A stretch of DNA of 42,539 nt from Microvirga sp. 3-52 (GCF_018383585.1 NZ_JAHAMK010000023.1:37107-79645), one strand, 5' to 3'; counted from the stretch's first letter, positions 1 through 8,016 are shown. Program-made: numbers and translations. The notes: generated by a model from the letters alone, not told the origin.

Positions 1-36
1 AGCGTCCGAGGAAAACTTAACGTCTTTGGCAGCCAT
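1..36 (-). CDS. groL: Chaperonin GroEL, N-terminus only (cut by window edge)
   Basis: The first 12 codons read MAAKDVKFSSDA on the minus strand, the typical start of alphaproteobacterial GroEL; the rest lies outside the window. A strong ribosome site (TGGAGG) sits about 9 bases before the ATG. The gene begins 56 bases after groES on the same strand, as in the usual groESL operon, so it should share the CIRCE/heat-shock control upstream of groES. GroEL is the ATP-driven folding chamber capped by GroES. The call rests on this short peptide plus context. Confidence 0.85.
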   Translation of the reverse strand, partial: MAAKDVKFSSDA

Positions 37-92
37 GGGCTATGCCTCCAGTTAAATTGGAAAACTTGGGATAGGGCTTCCGGCGGCTCGAT

Positions 93-380
93 TTAGCCGA
101 CGATGCCCATGATGTCGGATTCCTTCATGATCAGGAGATCCTGGCCGTCGATACGCACCTCGGTGCCGGACCACTTGCCGAAGAGCACGCGGTCGCCGGC
201 CTTCACGTCGAGGGCAGCAATCTTGCCGCTCTCGTCACGGGCGCCGGGGCCGACGGCGACGATTTCGCCCTCTTGCGGCTTTTCCTTGGCGGTGTCCGGG
301 ATGATGATGCCGCCGGCCGTCTTCTCTTCGGCTTCGATGCGGCGGACGACAACGCGGTCGTGCAGCGGACGGAACTTCAT
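93..380 (-). CDS. groES: Co-chaperonin GroES
   Basis: A 95-residue protein starting [14 protein letters not shown], the full usual length for GroES. The mobile loop that contacts GroEL is visible near residues 19-29 ([12 protein letters not shown]). It forms the heptameric lid of the GroEL folding cage in the cytoplasm. A longer in-frame start exists at 446, but the ATG at 380 has a good ribosome site (GGGGAAG) and gives the family's exact N-terminus, while the longer version would run into the CIRCE operator. First gene of the groES-groL operon. Very secure. Confidence 0.97.
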   Translation of the reverse strand: MKFRPLHDRVVVRRIEAEEKTAGGIIIPDTAKEKPQEGEIVAVGPGARDESGKIAALDVKAGDRVLFGKWSGTEVRIDGQDLLIMKESDIMGIVG

Positions 381-439
381 GGAACTTCCCCTTTGACGAT
401 GGGCGCGGCCCCTCTGGCCGCACCGTGGTCTGCTGGCTG

Positions 440-466
440 TTAGCACTGTTCGTTGACGAGTGCTAA
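440..466 (-). promoter_or_regulatory. CIRCE operator (HrcA binding site)
   Basis: The sequence is TTAGCACTG, nine bases, then GAGTGCTAA. This matches the CIRCE consensus TTAGCACTC-N9-GAGTGCTAA with one mismatch in the left arm. CIRCE is the HrcA repressor site in front of groESL in many bacteria. It lies about 60 bases upstream of groES and just downstream of the proposed promoter, where a bound repressor would block transcription. Confidence 0.93.
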
Positions 467-477
467 CGCTTGCGGCG

Positions 478-506
478 AGATAGGCATATGCGAGGAGGGA
501 GTCAAG
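478..506 (-). promoter_or_regulatory. Probable groESL promoter (RpoH/sigma-70 type)
   Basis: On the minus strand CTTGAC is followed 16 bases later by CCTATCT. This resembles the alphaproteobacterial heat-shock form CTTGAC-N17-CYTATNT, with the spacing one short. Read as sigma-70 it is TTGACT-N17-TATCTC. It is placed directly upstream of the CIRCE element, the classical order for groESL. Which sigma factor reads it cannot be decided from sequence alone. Confidence 0.6.
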
Positions 507-575
507 ACGCCTGCCTGAAGGTCAGCTTCAAAAAGTGAGGCTTGACGCTCCTTAACGGCGGGTCATGATCGTTTC

Positions 576-1010
576 ATGACCGACCTGGAAGCCATCGGCA
601 AGACCTGCTTTGCCCTTCATGCCCGCATGACGGCCCGGCTCCTGAGCCGGACCTACGAGGCGGCCCTGCGCCCCCTGGGCCTCAAGCTGCCCCAATTCGG
701 CATTCTCGGCGCCATCGGCCATGGCACGACAGCCTCCGAGACCGTTCTGGCGGACCGCCTGGGTCTGGAGCGAACGACCCTGGTGCGCAACCTGAAGGTC
801 CTGGCCGAGAACGGCTGGATCGAGCCCGTAACGGGGGACGGCCGGGGGCTGCGGCACCGGCTGACGCCTGCCGGTCAGGCCATTCTGGAAGCTGCCATCC
901 CGCTCTGGCAGAATGCCCAAGACCAGTTGGAAGCCAAACTGAAGGACACCGATGCGGAGGAGGCCCACAGGGCCATGAGGGCCCTGCGAAGGGCGGCCTA
1001 CCCCTCTTAA
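576..1010 (+). CDS. MarR-family transcriptional regulator
   Basis: A 144-residue protein of normal MarR length. The winged helix spans roughly residues 30-110: a recognition region (ASETVLADRLGLERTTLVRNL) followed by a wing (GDGRGLRHRLTPAG). MarR proteins are dimeric repressors released by small, often phenolic or acidic, ligands. The next gene is a hotdog thioesterase on the same strand 47-60 bases on, with a small inverted repeat in the gap that could be its operator. The thioesterase and the EamA exporter beyond it are the likely targets. The ligand is unknown. Confidence 0.9.
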   Translation: MTDLEAIGKTCFALHARMTARLLSRTYEAALRPLGLKLPQFGILGAIGHGTTASETVLADRLGLERTTLVRNLKVLAENGWIEPVTGDGRGLRHRLTPAGQAILEAAIPLWQNAQDQLEAKLKDTDAEEAHRAMRALRRAAYPS

Positions 1011-1041
1011 GAACCGTTGCGAAGCCTCCAAGCCTGCCATA

Positions 1042-1059
1042 CTGTGTATCTGCACAGAT
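1042..1059. promoter_or_regulatory. Candidate MarR operator (inverted repeat)
   Basis: Two overlapping dyads lie in the gap between the marR-like gene and the thioesterase: CTGTG-N6-CACAG (1042-1057) and ATCTG-CA-CAGAT (1048-1059). MarR regulators often bind short imperfect palindromes near their own or adjacent genes. The dyads touch the upstream ATG candidate of the thioesterase. The assignment is inference; no second copy was found in the window. Confidence 0.3.
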
Positions 1060-1069
1060 GGAGACGGCG

Positions 1070-1558
1070 ATGCTTGAGCGGGCTCACGGAATCGTATCAC
1101 GGGATGTTCTGACGGCCGAGCCGGGGTTGGCCTTCCTGCGAAGCATGCTCGAAGGCCGCCACCCGGCTCCGCCCTTCTCGCGCTCGACCCATGTCTACAT
1201 GACCCCTGTGGAGGAAGGCCGGGTGGTCTTCGAGGGCGAGCCGACGGAGGCCTTCTTCAACCCACTCGGCACGATTCATGGCGGGTGGACCTCAGCCATT
1301 CTCGACAGCGCCATGGCCTGCGCCGTCCACACGACCCTGGCGGCCGGCCAGGGCTACACGACGGTGGAGATGAAGCTCAATTTCGTCAGGCCGATCCTGC
1401 CGAACATGGGCAAGGTCACCTGCGAGGGCGTTCTGATCCATCGCGGCGGCACGCTCGCGACCTCCGAGGGCAAGCTGTTCGATGCCAAGGGGAGGCTTCT
1501 CGCCCACGGCACCGAAACCTGCATGATCTTCGATGCGGCTGCCCGCAAGGCTGCTTAA
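1070..1558 (+). CDS. PaaI-family hotdog thioesterase
   Basis: A 162-residue protein with the hotdog-fold core of the PaaI/YbgC group. The motif HGGWTSAILDSAMACAVH (about residues 68-85) carries the Asp expected for thioester hydrolysis, and TVEMKLNFVRP follows on the next strand. It should hydrolyse acyl- or aryl-CoA thioesters in the cytoplasm; the substrate is not predictable. An in-frame ATG exists at 1058, but GGAG at 1060-1063 is correctly spaced for the ATG at 1070. It lies behind a MarR regulator. Its stop overlaps the stop of the convergent EamA gene within one TTAA. Confidence 0.87.
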   Translation: MLERAHGIVSRDVLTAEPGLAFLRSMLEGRHPAPPFSRSTHVYMTPVEEGRVVFEGEPTEAFFNPLGTIHGGWTSAILDSAMACAVHTTLAAGQGYTTVEMKLNFVRPILPNMGKVTCEGVLIHRGGTLATSEGKLFDAKGRLLAHGTETCMIFDAAARKAA

Positions 1559-2400
1559 CGCCTGGATGTCAGTATCGCTGCGCCGACGATCAGGATGCCG
1601 CCGCCGAGCGTCGCCCAGGTCGGGATCTCGCTGAACACGCCGTACCCGATCAGCACCGCCCAGATCAGGGCGGTGTATTCGAGCGGGGCCAGCCGCGCCG
1701 CCTCGGCCTTGGCATAGGCGGTCGCCATGAGCACGTGGCCGATCACGCCCAGCACCCCCATCAGCATGAACCAGGCCAGGTGCGCGTAGTTCAGGGGCTG
1801 CCATGCCCAGATGCCGAACGGCGCGACCAGCAGGAACGGCCCCATATTCTGGAAGATGACGATGTGCAGGAACTTGTCCCGCTGGGCGCGCTGACGCAGC
1901 AGCACGAGGCTCAGCGCATAGGTGATGGCCGACAGCAGCGCCGCGCCGACGCCCATCCACGAGCGGGCGGCACCAGCCTCCTCCGACTGGCCGAGGACGA
2001 CGACGAGGGTTCCGAGAAACCCGATCCCGATGGCGCCGACGATCCGGGCATCGACCTTCTCCTTCAGCATCAGCATCCCGAACAGAGCGATGAACATCGG
2101 CGACAGGAAGGAGAGGACGAGGGTTTCGGCGAGCGGCAATTGCCCCAGGGCATAAAAGAAGCTCAAGGCCGTGATGACCGCGATCACGGAGCGGATCGCG
2201 TTGGCCGCGATGGTCTCGCGGTTCGGCCAGCCGGGCTTCAGGACGGCCACCACGCCAGCGACCACGAGGCTTCCGCACATGAAGCGCAGGAAGGCGACCT
2301 GGAAGGTCGGGTAATAGGCGGACATCCCCTTGATGACCGCGTCCATGATGGACAGAACCGCGATGCCTGCGGCCGCCCGCAGGGCGGGACCGAATTTCAT
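1555..2400 (-). CDS. EamA/DMT-family transporter
   Basis: A 281-residue very hydrophobic protein with about ten membrane segments arranged as two EamA repeats (roughly residues 8-135 and 150-278), the normal size for drug/metabolite transporters of the inner membrane. Such proteins usually export metabolites or amino-acid derivatives; the substrate cannot be read from sequence. No strong ribosome site is visible before the ATG at 2400. The stop codon shares TTAA with the convergent thioesterase stop, so the two 3' ends overlap by four bases with no terminator between. Confidence 0.88.
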   Translation of the reverse strand: MKFGPALRAAAGIAVLSIMDAVIKGMSAYYPTFQVAFLRFMCGSLVVAGVVAVLKPGWPNRETIAANAIRSVIAVITALSFFYALGQLPLAETLVLSFLSPMFIALFGMLMLKEKVDARIVGAIGIGFLGTLVVVLGQSEEAGAARSWMGVGAALLSAITYALSLVLLRQRAQRDKFLHIVIFQNMGPFLLVAPFGIWAWQPLNYAHLAWFMLMGVLGVIGHVLMATAYAKAEAARLAPLEYTALIWAVLIGYGVFSEIPTWATLGGGILIVGAAILTSRR

Positions 2401-2551
2401 GATGTCACGACGATGTGAAGGCCGGCATCCGGGATGAGCGCCAGCAAGAAAGGAGGCTCTTACAGCACTTTCCGGGAGGCTTCATCCTTCTTTTCAGGGC
2501 ATCGACAGGAAAGCGATCCTCGGGCTTCAGCTTAAATTCATGGAGCTTGGC

Positions 2552-2576
2552 GGAAACAAAAGCCGCGCTTGCCGTT
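2552..2576 (+). promoter_or_regulatory. Possible EcfG-type stress promoter, one mismatch
   Basis: GGAAA, 16 bases, then CGTT. The alphaproteobacterial general stress sigma factor EcfG reads GGAAC-N16/17-CGTT, so this differs at one -35 base. It ends about 34 bases before the start of the L,D-transpeptidase, a sensible distance for a promoter. Weak evidence on its own. Confidence 0.3.
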
Positions 2577-2609
2577 TATTCTGCAAAACACGGAAAACAG
2601 GATACTTCA

Positions 2610-3380
2610 ATGCGTGCTTGGATCCCTTGCTCTGCAATGCTTTTGGCCGTCCTCCTTCCTGCCGCCGCCTCGGCGCAGCCGGTCTACAGAAGCGGCAATT
2701 TCTACGGCAATGCCTACATCGCTCCGGGCTACGATTATCCCTATGCGCGCGCCGAGGACGGTTATGCCGAGAGCTATCCCCTGGTGACGCGTCCGTCCTC
2801 CCGCGCCCGGGCCAATCGGGCCGAGCGCATGGCCGGCTATCCCTACGACGTGACGTCCACCGGCAGCACGGTTGCCTCCCTGCCGCAGGATTACGGGAAC
2901 GGCACGGGCTACGACAACAGCATCGATTATGCGATCGCGCCGGAGTTCCAGCGCCAGCTCGTGTCCTATCGCGGCGCCGAGCGTCCCGGCACGATCGTCG
3001 TCGATACCAACAACAAGTTCCTCTACCTCGTTCAGGGCGGTGGTCGCGCCATCCGCTACGGCATCGGCGTCGGCCGCGAAGGATTCGAGTGGAGCGGACG
3101 CCAGACCGTTTCCATGAAGCGCGAATGGCCGTCCTGGCGTCCGCCGGCGGACATGCTGCGCCGCCGTCCCGACCTTCCCCGCTTCATGGAGGGCGGGCCG
3201 GACAACCCGCTCGGCGCCCGCGCGCTCTATCTCGGCTCATCGCTCTACCGCATCCACGGCACCAACGAGCCGCACACCATCGGCCAGGCCGTCTCCTCCG
3301 GCTGCATCCGCATGCTCAACGACGACGTGGTCGATCTCTACAACCGCGTGAAGGTCGGAACGACCGTGATCGTGATCTGA
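2610..3380 (+). CDS. L,D-transpeptidase (YkuD domain), exported
   Basis: A 256-residue protein with a signal peptide (MRAWIPCSAMLLAVLLPAAASA), a Tyr/Asn-rich linker, and a YkuD domain from about residue 125 to the end. The catalytic motif is present: His216 (HGTNEPH) and Cys232 in SSGCIRM. L,D-transpeptidases form 3-3 cross-links in peptidoglycan or attach outer-membrane proteins to it; the periplasm is the site of action. The open frame extends upstream to 2415, but only the ATG at 2610 begins with a signal peptide. It appears to be a single-gene unit followed by a GC-rich hairpin. Paralogues are common in this order. Confidence 0.92.
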   Translation: MRAWIPCSAMLLAVLLPAAASAQPVYRSGNFYGNAYIAPGYDYPYARAEDGYAESYPLVTRPSSRARANRAERMAGYPYDVTSTGSTVASLPQDYGNGTGYDNSIDYAIAPEFQRQLVSYRGAERPGTIVVDTNNKFLYLVQGGGRAIRYGIGVGREGFEWSGRQTVSMKREWPSWRPPADMLRRRPDLPRFMEGGPDNPLGARALYLGSSLYRIHGTNEPHTIGQAVSSGCIRMLNDDVVDLYNRVKVGTTVIVI

Positions 3381-3412
3381 TCGCGCCCGATCGACATTCA
3401 TCGTCGTTCGTG

Positions 3413-3435
3413 ATGGCCGGGCTTGCCCCGGCCAT
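3413..3435 (+). repeat. REP-like hairpin, possible terminator of the L,D-transpeptidase
   Basis: A perfect 9-bp stem, ATGGCCGGG / CCCGGCCAT with a 5-base loop, followed by TCGCTTTT. The stem belongs to the same ATGGCCGG family as the larger dispersed repeats near 6350, 16730, 16880 and 18660. It lies 33 bases past the stop codon and could end transcription through the short T-run. Confidence 0.6.
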
Positions 3436-3499
3436 TCGCTTTTGAGGATCGCGGGACGTCTTCCTTCAAGGCGACACTGCCAGCCGCATGAGGGACGCC

Positions 3500-3829
3500 A
3501 TGAACTACGCCTATCTCTTCGCCGCCATCGTCAGCGAAGTCATCGCGACCTCGGCCCTGAAGGCGGCCGAGGGCTTCTCGCGCTTCTGGCCGTCTGTCAT
3601 CGTGATCGTCGGCTATGGGTTGGCCTTCTATTGCCTGTCCCTGACCATGCGCACGATCCCCATCGGCATCGCCTATGCGATCTGGTCCGGCGTCGGCATC
3701 GTGCTCATCGCTCTCGTGGGCCTGCTGTTCTACCGCCAACCGCTGGACGCACCTGCGCTCATCGGCATGGCGTTCATTCTGGCGGGCGTGCTGATCATCA
3801 ACGTGTTTTCGAAGACGGCCGGTCATTGA
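3500..3829 (+). CDS. SMR-family multidrug efflux protein (EmrE-like)
   Basis: A 109-residue, four-helix membrane protein. The proton/substrate-coupling Glu is at residue 13 ([14 protein letters not shown]), equivalent to Glu14 of EmrE, and the signature [15 protein letters not shown] with its Trp is intact. It works as an antiparallel dimer that exchanges protons for cationic hydrophobic compounds. The motif set fits the EmrE/QacE branch better than the guanidinium exporter (Gdx/SugE) branch, though that rests on memory of the families. An upstream ATG at 3488 is in frame, but GAGGGA fits the ATG at 3500. No partner SMR gene is adjacent. Confidence 0.9.
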   Translation: MNYAYLFAAIVSEVIATSALKAAEGFSRFWPSVIVIVGYGLAFYCLSLTMRTIPIGIAYAIWSGVGIVLIALVGLLFYRQPLDAPALIGMAFILAGVLIINVFSKTAGH

Positions 3830-3837
3830 AACAGAAA

Positions 3838-3857
3838 CGCCCGCCATCCGGCGGGCG
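3838..3857. terminator. Bidirectional terminator hairpin
   Basis: An 8-bp perfect stem, CGCCCGCC / GGCGGGCG with loop ATCC, lies between the convergent SMR gene (ends 3829) and the DUF2076 gene (ends 3881). It is flanked by GAAA on the left and TTCC on the right, a weak U-tract in either direction. Confidence 0.65.
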
Positions 3858-3880
3858 CTTCCGAAACCGATGACCCGTCC

Positions 3881-4603
3881 TCAGGCCCAATCGCCCTCGT
3901 CTCCGCCATCGCCGCCGAAGTCGGAGAAGTCGCCCTGATCTTCCTGCTGGTTCGCGTCCTGGTAGAGCGAGTCCGTGATGCCGGCATTGCCCGCATCAGC
4001 TGCACCCGCATCGGCCGCCTTGTCGGCTCCTCCGAGACCGGCCGCGGACGCCACATCGCCCAGGGGATTGTTCTCACCGCTGAAGGCGTGAGTCAGGGCA
4101 TTGGCGATCATCATGCCGCCCGCAACGCCTGCCGCCGTCGTGAGAGCGGTCCCGAGGAACCCACCCCCGCCACCGCGCTGCATCATGCCGCCGCCCCAGG
4201 GGCCGGGCGCGCCACCCGTCATGCCGCCTTGGGGAGCACCGTAATGCTGCTGGGAGGGATGAGGCTGGCCCCACGGCGAGGCTTGGCGGGCCGGCGGCGT
4301 GTTGTAGGCCGGTCCCGGCGGACGCGATGCGCCGCCGCCGAAGATGCTCGACAGGAAGCCGCCCTGCTGCGGCTGGCGGCTGGCGTGATCGAGCGCGCCG
4401 CGCAGCTGCTCGTTCTCGGCCTGGAGATTGGCCAAGGCCTGTTCCTGAACGAAGACCGCCTGCGCCAGAGCGTAGGGCGCATAGGGCTGCTGACGCAGTT
4501 TCTCGGCGATGAAGCGCTCGGCCTCCGGATCGCGGGGCTGGTTCGCCACCTGCTCCAAGCGTCGGAAGATATCGCTGATGACCTGGCGTTCCTGATCGTT
4601 CAT
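3881..4603 (-). CDS. DUF2076 domain protein
   Basis: A 240-residue protein. The N-terminal 85 residues (MNDQERQVISDIFRRLEQV...) form the helical start typical of DUF2076, followed by a low-complexity Gly/Pro/Gln-rich stretch, a short Gly/Ala hydrophobic segment (about residues 148-170) and an acidic tail. Family members are annotated only as possible periplasmic ligand-binding sensors; there is no obvious signal peptide here, and I would not assign a function. Ribosome site GGAGG sits just ahead of the ATG at 4603. Single-gene unit ending at the shared terminator. Confidence 0.83.
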   Translation of the reverse strand: MNDQERQVISDIFRRLEQVANQPRDPEAERFIAEKLRQQPYAPYALAQAVFVQEQALANLQAENEQLRGALDHASRQPQQGGFLSSIFGGGASRPPGPAYNTPPARQASPWGQPHPSQQHYGAPQGGMTGGAPGPWGGGMMQRGGGGGFLGTALTTAAGVAGGMMIANALTHAFSGENNPLGDVASAAGLGGADKAADAGAADAGNAGITDSLYQDANQQEDQGDFSDFGGDGGDEGDWA

Positions 4604-4660
4604 GGCATGCCTCCTTCAATCGATCGTTGGAGAAGGATGTAAGCATGGCCCTGGCTTTTG

Positions 4661-5242
4661 TTAGAGGCGGACAAGGCCGAGCTTGCGCATATTCCGCAAG
4701 GCCTGCGGGGCGATGCTTTCCAAATCCCGAAGGTTGCGCCATTCGGCAGCATGCACCTCCCGCAGATCGGGCCGTATTACATCGCTCTCCAATGCCCTCA
4801 CCACATAGCGCATATCATGGTGCCAATGCTCGGGCTCATCCCGCTCGGGCCGTGCCGGTATGCGGTGGCTGTCGATGTCGATGGGCACGAGGGATGCTTC
4901 ATGCCACGGGTCGAGCACAAGACCGTGGAGGCCTGTTTCCTCCATAGCCTCCCGAAGAGCGGAGCCCGCCAGATCGTCCGGCGGCTCGTAATGACCGCCC
5001 GGCTGAAGCCAGCGCCCGAGGGAACGGTGGTGGATCAGGAGGATGCGCCGTCCTGCCCGGTCGAGGATGAACGCCGATGTCGTGACATGCCCAGGAAAGG
5101 TGCGGCGGGAATGAATGTCGTCCCCGCTTTCGATCTGGCGCCGGAGGATGGTGTGTCGGTCGTCGGGCACGCCGAAGGCCCCGGCGTGATCGTCGAGGAT
5201 CCCTTTGACCTGATGCCGGAAGACTGCCGGATCGAAACTCAC
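4661..5242 (-). CDS. NUDIX hydrolase
   Basis: A 193-residue protein with a NUDIX box near residues 81-104 (GGHYEPPDDL...REAMEETGL). The RExxEExG core is intact, while the first Glu of the consensus is Asp, a variant seen in some family branches. It should cleave a nucleoside-diphosphate-linked substrate with a divalent metal. The start is GTG at 5242 with AGGAGA about 9 bases before it. It begins 12 bases after the stop of the short-chain dehydrogenase on the same strand, so the two are probably co-transcribed. The substrate is unknown. Confidence 0.86.
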   Translation of the reverse strand: MSFDPAVFRHQVKGILDDHAGAFGVPDDRHTILRRQIESGDDIHSRRTFPGHVTTSAFILDRAGRRILLIHHRSLGRWLQPGGHYEPPDDLAGSALREAMEETGLHGLVLDPWHEASLVPIDIDSHRIPARPERDEPEHWHHDMRYVVRALESDVIRPDLREVHAAEWRNLRDLESIAPQALRNMRKLGLVRL

Positions 5243-5254
5243 GGATGCGGTCTC

Positions 5255-6106
5255 CTAGCCTTCCATCACCTTGGCGAACGCATCCTTGTAGTCGGGATGC
5301 CAGCGTGACAGCGGCGGGCGATTCTCGATGAGGTCCTCGGCGGCCCAGCGGATGCGCTTCTCGTCCATCTCCCTGGTCGTCTCGTTGTCGGGGCAGAGCA
5401 CGTAGAAATCGTTCCGCCCCAGGGCCGGCAGCAGGAACTCGATGACCTGCTCCGGCTCCCAGGCGCCGGCCGGCTTCTCCGTGAGGCCTCTCGCCCTGGT
5501 GAAGCCCGTATAGACGAAGCCCGGGATGAGGAGATGCGCGCTCACCTGGCAATCGGGCGTATTGCGCAGTTCATGGGCGAGGGCCTCGGTGAAAACCTTC
5601 ACGCCGGCCTTGGAGATGTTGTAGGCGGTGTTGCCGGGCGGCGTGGTGATGCCCTGTTTCGATCCCGTATTGATGATCGCGCACGGGCTCTTATGTTCGA
5701 TCATGGACGGGGCGAAGACCTGCACGCCGTTGATGACGCCCCAGAGATTCGTCTCGAGTATCGCACGCCAGCGCTGCGGACCCCCGAACATCTGCCCGCC
5801 GCCCTCGGTCCCGGCATTGTTCATCAGCACAGCCACCTCGCCGAAGGCCGCATGGACCTTGTCCTTGAGGCTCTCGACATCCTCCAGGCGACTGACGTCG
5901 GTCGCCACCGCAAGCACGTTCTCCGGCTGGCCCGCAACGCGTGCCACGTCCTCCGCGCTGCGCCGGAGCGCTTCGCCCTCGAGATCCGCCAGGCAGACCT
6001 TCATCCCGAGTTCCGCGAACCGCCTGGCGGCCGCAAGCCCGATGCCGCTTGCGGCTCCCGTGATGACGGCGACGCGGTCGGGGGCGATTGCTGGATGCTG
6101 GGCCAT
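5255..6106 (-). CDS. Short-chain dehydrogenase/reductase (SDR)
   Basis: A 283-residue classical SDR with the NAD(P)-binding TGAASGIG at residues 16-23, NNAG at 96-99, and catalytic Ser149, Tyr162 and Lys166 (YNISK). These enzymes interconvert alcohols and ketones using a nicotinamide cofactor. Asp41 after the second strand (CLADLEG) favours NAD(H). The open frame runs upstream to 6292, but the ATG at 6106 has AAGGAAA in front and gives the normal SDR N-terminus. The C-terminal 50 residues extend past the core. First gene of a two-gene unit with the NUDIX hydrolase. Confidence 0.9.
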   Translation of the reverse strand: MAQHPAIAPDRVAVITGAASGIGLAAARRFAELGMKVCLADLEGEALRRSAEDVARVAGQPENVLAVATDVSRLEDVESLKDKVHAAFGEVAVLMNNAGTEGGGQMFGGPQRWRAILETNLWGVINGVQVFAPSMIEHKSPCAIINTGSKQGITTPPGNTAYNISKAGVKVFTEALAHELRNTPDCQVSAHLLIPGFVYTGFTRARGLTEKPAGAWEPEQVIEFLLPALGRNDFYVLCPDNETTREMDEKRIRWAAEDLIENRPPLSRWHPDYKDAFAKVMEG

Positions 6107-6338
6107 CGCTGGTTTCCTTCGTTCTTGCTCGGGAGAGGTCTGAATTTCGACGATGAGCCCAAAGTGGCGCGCAGCGGAACGTTCGCCAAGGGCAGTGGAT
6201 GGATCGGCAATATGCGTCCGGCACATCGCTCGCTGCATTGTCGTCCCTGGCCAGAGCGTCAGCGCAGGGGAAGAGAATCCATGGCACCACACCAGTCAGT
6301 GGGTATCCCTCCCGGTCTTCCAGCCGTCGGAAATGACA

Positions 6339-6436
6339 CCCTCCCCGTCATGGCCGGCCTTGTGCCGGCCATCCCGATACGGAGAAGTAATGCGCCTTTC
6401 GCATCGAGATCACCGGCACAAGGCCGGTGATGACGT
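6339..6436. repeat. REP/BIME-like composite palindrome (copy 1)
   Basis: Two hairpins face each other: ATGGCCGGC / GCCGGCCAT (6350-6372) and ATCACCGGC / GCCGGTGAT (6409-6431), with CGTCAT and its complement ATGACG on the outside. The same two hairpin types recur near 16720, 16880 and 18660, always between genes. This copy fills most of the 400-base gap between the SDR start and the coiled-coil gene end. The rest of that gap holds the SDR promoter region, in which I see nothing specific, and a terminator. Confidence 0.85.
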
Positions 6437-6458
6437 GGTGGAGAGGAGTTCCAATTCC

Positions 6459-6489
6459 AAAAGAAAAAGCCCCGCGTCTCTGCGGGGCT
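6459..6489 (-). terminator. Rho-independent terminator of the coiled-coil gene
   Basis: On the minus strand an 8-bp stem AGCCCCGC / GCGGGGCT (6468-6489) is followed by a U-rich run (complement of 6459-6468, AAAAGAAAAA). It lies 16 bases past the stop codon at 6505. Textbook form. Confidence 0.85.
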
Positions 6490-6504
6490 CTGGAGGTAAA
6501 GGGT

Positions 6505-8016
6505 CTATTCCGCGTCTGATGATTTCAGCGGCCGGACATTCGTTTCGATCTCCTCCTCGTCGAGGAGGGTCGGATCGTCCTCCTGCGCGTCGAGGCGCGT
6601 CTTCTTGCGCAGCGAGATGTACTTTTTCTGGATCTTGATGCGGCTTTCGCGGGCGATCTCGAGGGCGCCCTGCATGAGGGAGCGCTCGGCCTTCTCGTTC
6701 TGCAATTCCTCCGTGAGGCGGCGGTTGGCGGCCTCCAGGGTGTTGCGCTCCTGCTCGAAGCGCTTGGTGACCTGGTCGATGCGCTCGGAGAGGCTCGTCA
6801 GCTTGTTGTCGGAGCTTTCGATCTGGAAGTCCTTGGCCGCGATGGCCTTGTTGAGCATCTCGACGCGCTCCTGCAGCTCGATGCGCGAGCGCTGGAGTTC
6901 GTTGACCATGGCCACCTGACGCTCGACTTCCTGTTGAGTCGCCTCAAGGCGTCGGTCGAGGGTGTTCTTTTCGATCGTGGTCTCTTTCAAGGTGCGCTCG
7001 ACGCCGCGCAGAGCCTCGTTCTTGTCGCGCAGCTGGTCGCGGGTATGGGCCAGGATCTTGTCCGTGGCGGACAGGCGGGAATTGAGGCCCTCGATCTTCA
7101 TGTCGAGGGAGGACAGATCGGTCTGATGGGCGGAGCGCTCGGAATCGATCTGGGTTTCCAGACGCTGGCGCAGCACCTGCTCGGCCATGAGCTTGGTCTC
7201 GAGCTCGGAGGCGCGCTGGCGCGTGGCCTCGAGCTGCGTTTCCACTTCACCATAACGGTTGGTCAGGCTGGAGAGACGGTAATTCTGCTCCTCGGCCACC
7301 TTCTGCAGGCGCTTGACCTCATGATCGAGCAGGCCGTTGCGCTCGCGGGTCTCGATGAGCTCCCGCTCGGCACGAGCCACCGTCTGGTCCGCCTCCTGCG
7401 CCTCGAGACGCAGAGCCTGGTTCTCCTCCGTGATGTTGCGGGCGCGCTCGGTCTCGATGGAAAGCTGGTTCTCCAGGTCGGCGACGATCGCCTCCTTGTC
7501 CTTCACGTTGAGGCGCAGATCCTCGATGAAGGAATCCTGATCGCGGACCCTGGCCTCCGCCTTGCGCAGCTGGGCGACGGCAGAGTTCAGGTCGTCCACA
7601 ATCCGGGCATGAAGGCTGTTGAGATCGCCGAGTTCCCGGCGCAGGGCCACGGTCGTGTCGGTTTCCTGCCTGAGCACCGCCTCGGTCTCGAGCAGGCGCG
7701 ACTGAAGCTGTGGATAGCTGCGGATGAGGTCGTTCACCGGCTCGTTGAGAAGGGCGAAATCCTCCTTGAGGCTGCGGATCTCCTCCAGCCGGTCGATCAT
7801 GTTGGCGAAGCGGACGCGGATCAGCTCGTTCTTCTGGCCGACGGAATCGAGCGCTCCGTTGGGGCGAACCACGATCGTCTCGCCTTTTTCCGGAGGCGCA
7901 ACGGCAGGCGCAGCAACGGCCTCGGCGCTCTCGTCTCCCTGATGCAGGGGGCTGCCCCCAGCCTCATCGTGCCTCTTGCCAAAACGGTTTCTGAAAGACG
8001 TCCATCCCGAAGACAT
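6505..8016 (-). CDS. Long coiled-coil protein, possibly crescentin-like
   Basis: A 503-residue protein without signal peptide or membrane segment. After a disordered head (residues 1-50), a block near residues 54-100 (ALDSVGQKNE, IDRLEEIRSLKEDF) precedes an almost unbroken Glu/Arg/Leu-rich coiled coil to about residue 465. Then come a basic patch (KIQKKYISLRKK) and an acidic tail. The layout of short head, long rod and short tail, and the motif in the first block, recall crescentin-type filament proteins of alphaproteobacteria; that link is from memory and unproven. Databases often label such proteins chromosome-segregation ATPase, but no ATPase motif is present. It could be a structural or polarity protein. 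Single gene with its own terminator. Confidence 0.6.
   Translation of the reverse strand: MSSGWTSFRNRFGKRHDEAGGSPLHQGDESAEAVAAPAVAPPEKGETIVVRPNGALDSVGQKNELIRVRFANMIDRLEEIRSLKEDFALLNEPVNDLIRSYPQLQSRLLETEAVLRQETDTTVALRRELGDLNSLHARIVDDLNSAVAQLRKAEARVRDQDSFIEDLRLNVKDKEAIVADLENQLSIETERARNITEENQALRLEAQEADQTVARAERELIETRERNGLLDHEVKRLQKVAEEQNYRLSSLTNRYGEVETQLEATRQRASELETKLMAEQVLRQRLETQIDSERSAHQTDLSSLDMKIEGLNSRLSATDKILAHTRDQLRDKNEALRGVERTLKETTIEKNTLDRRLEATQQEVERQVAMVNELQRSRIELQERVEMLNKAIAAKDFQIESSDNKLTSLSERIDQVTKRFEQERNTLEAANRRLTEELQNEKAERSLMQGALEIARESRIKIQKKYISLRKKTRLDAQEDDPTLLDEEEIETNVRPLKSSDAE

Noticed and set aside
6175..6200. GGAAC near 6178 as an EcfG promoter
   Set aside because: No CGTT at 16-17 bases on the plus strand, and the flanking genes are on the other strand.
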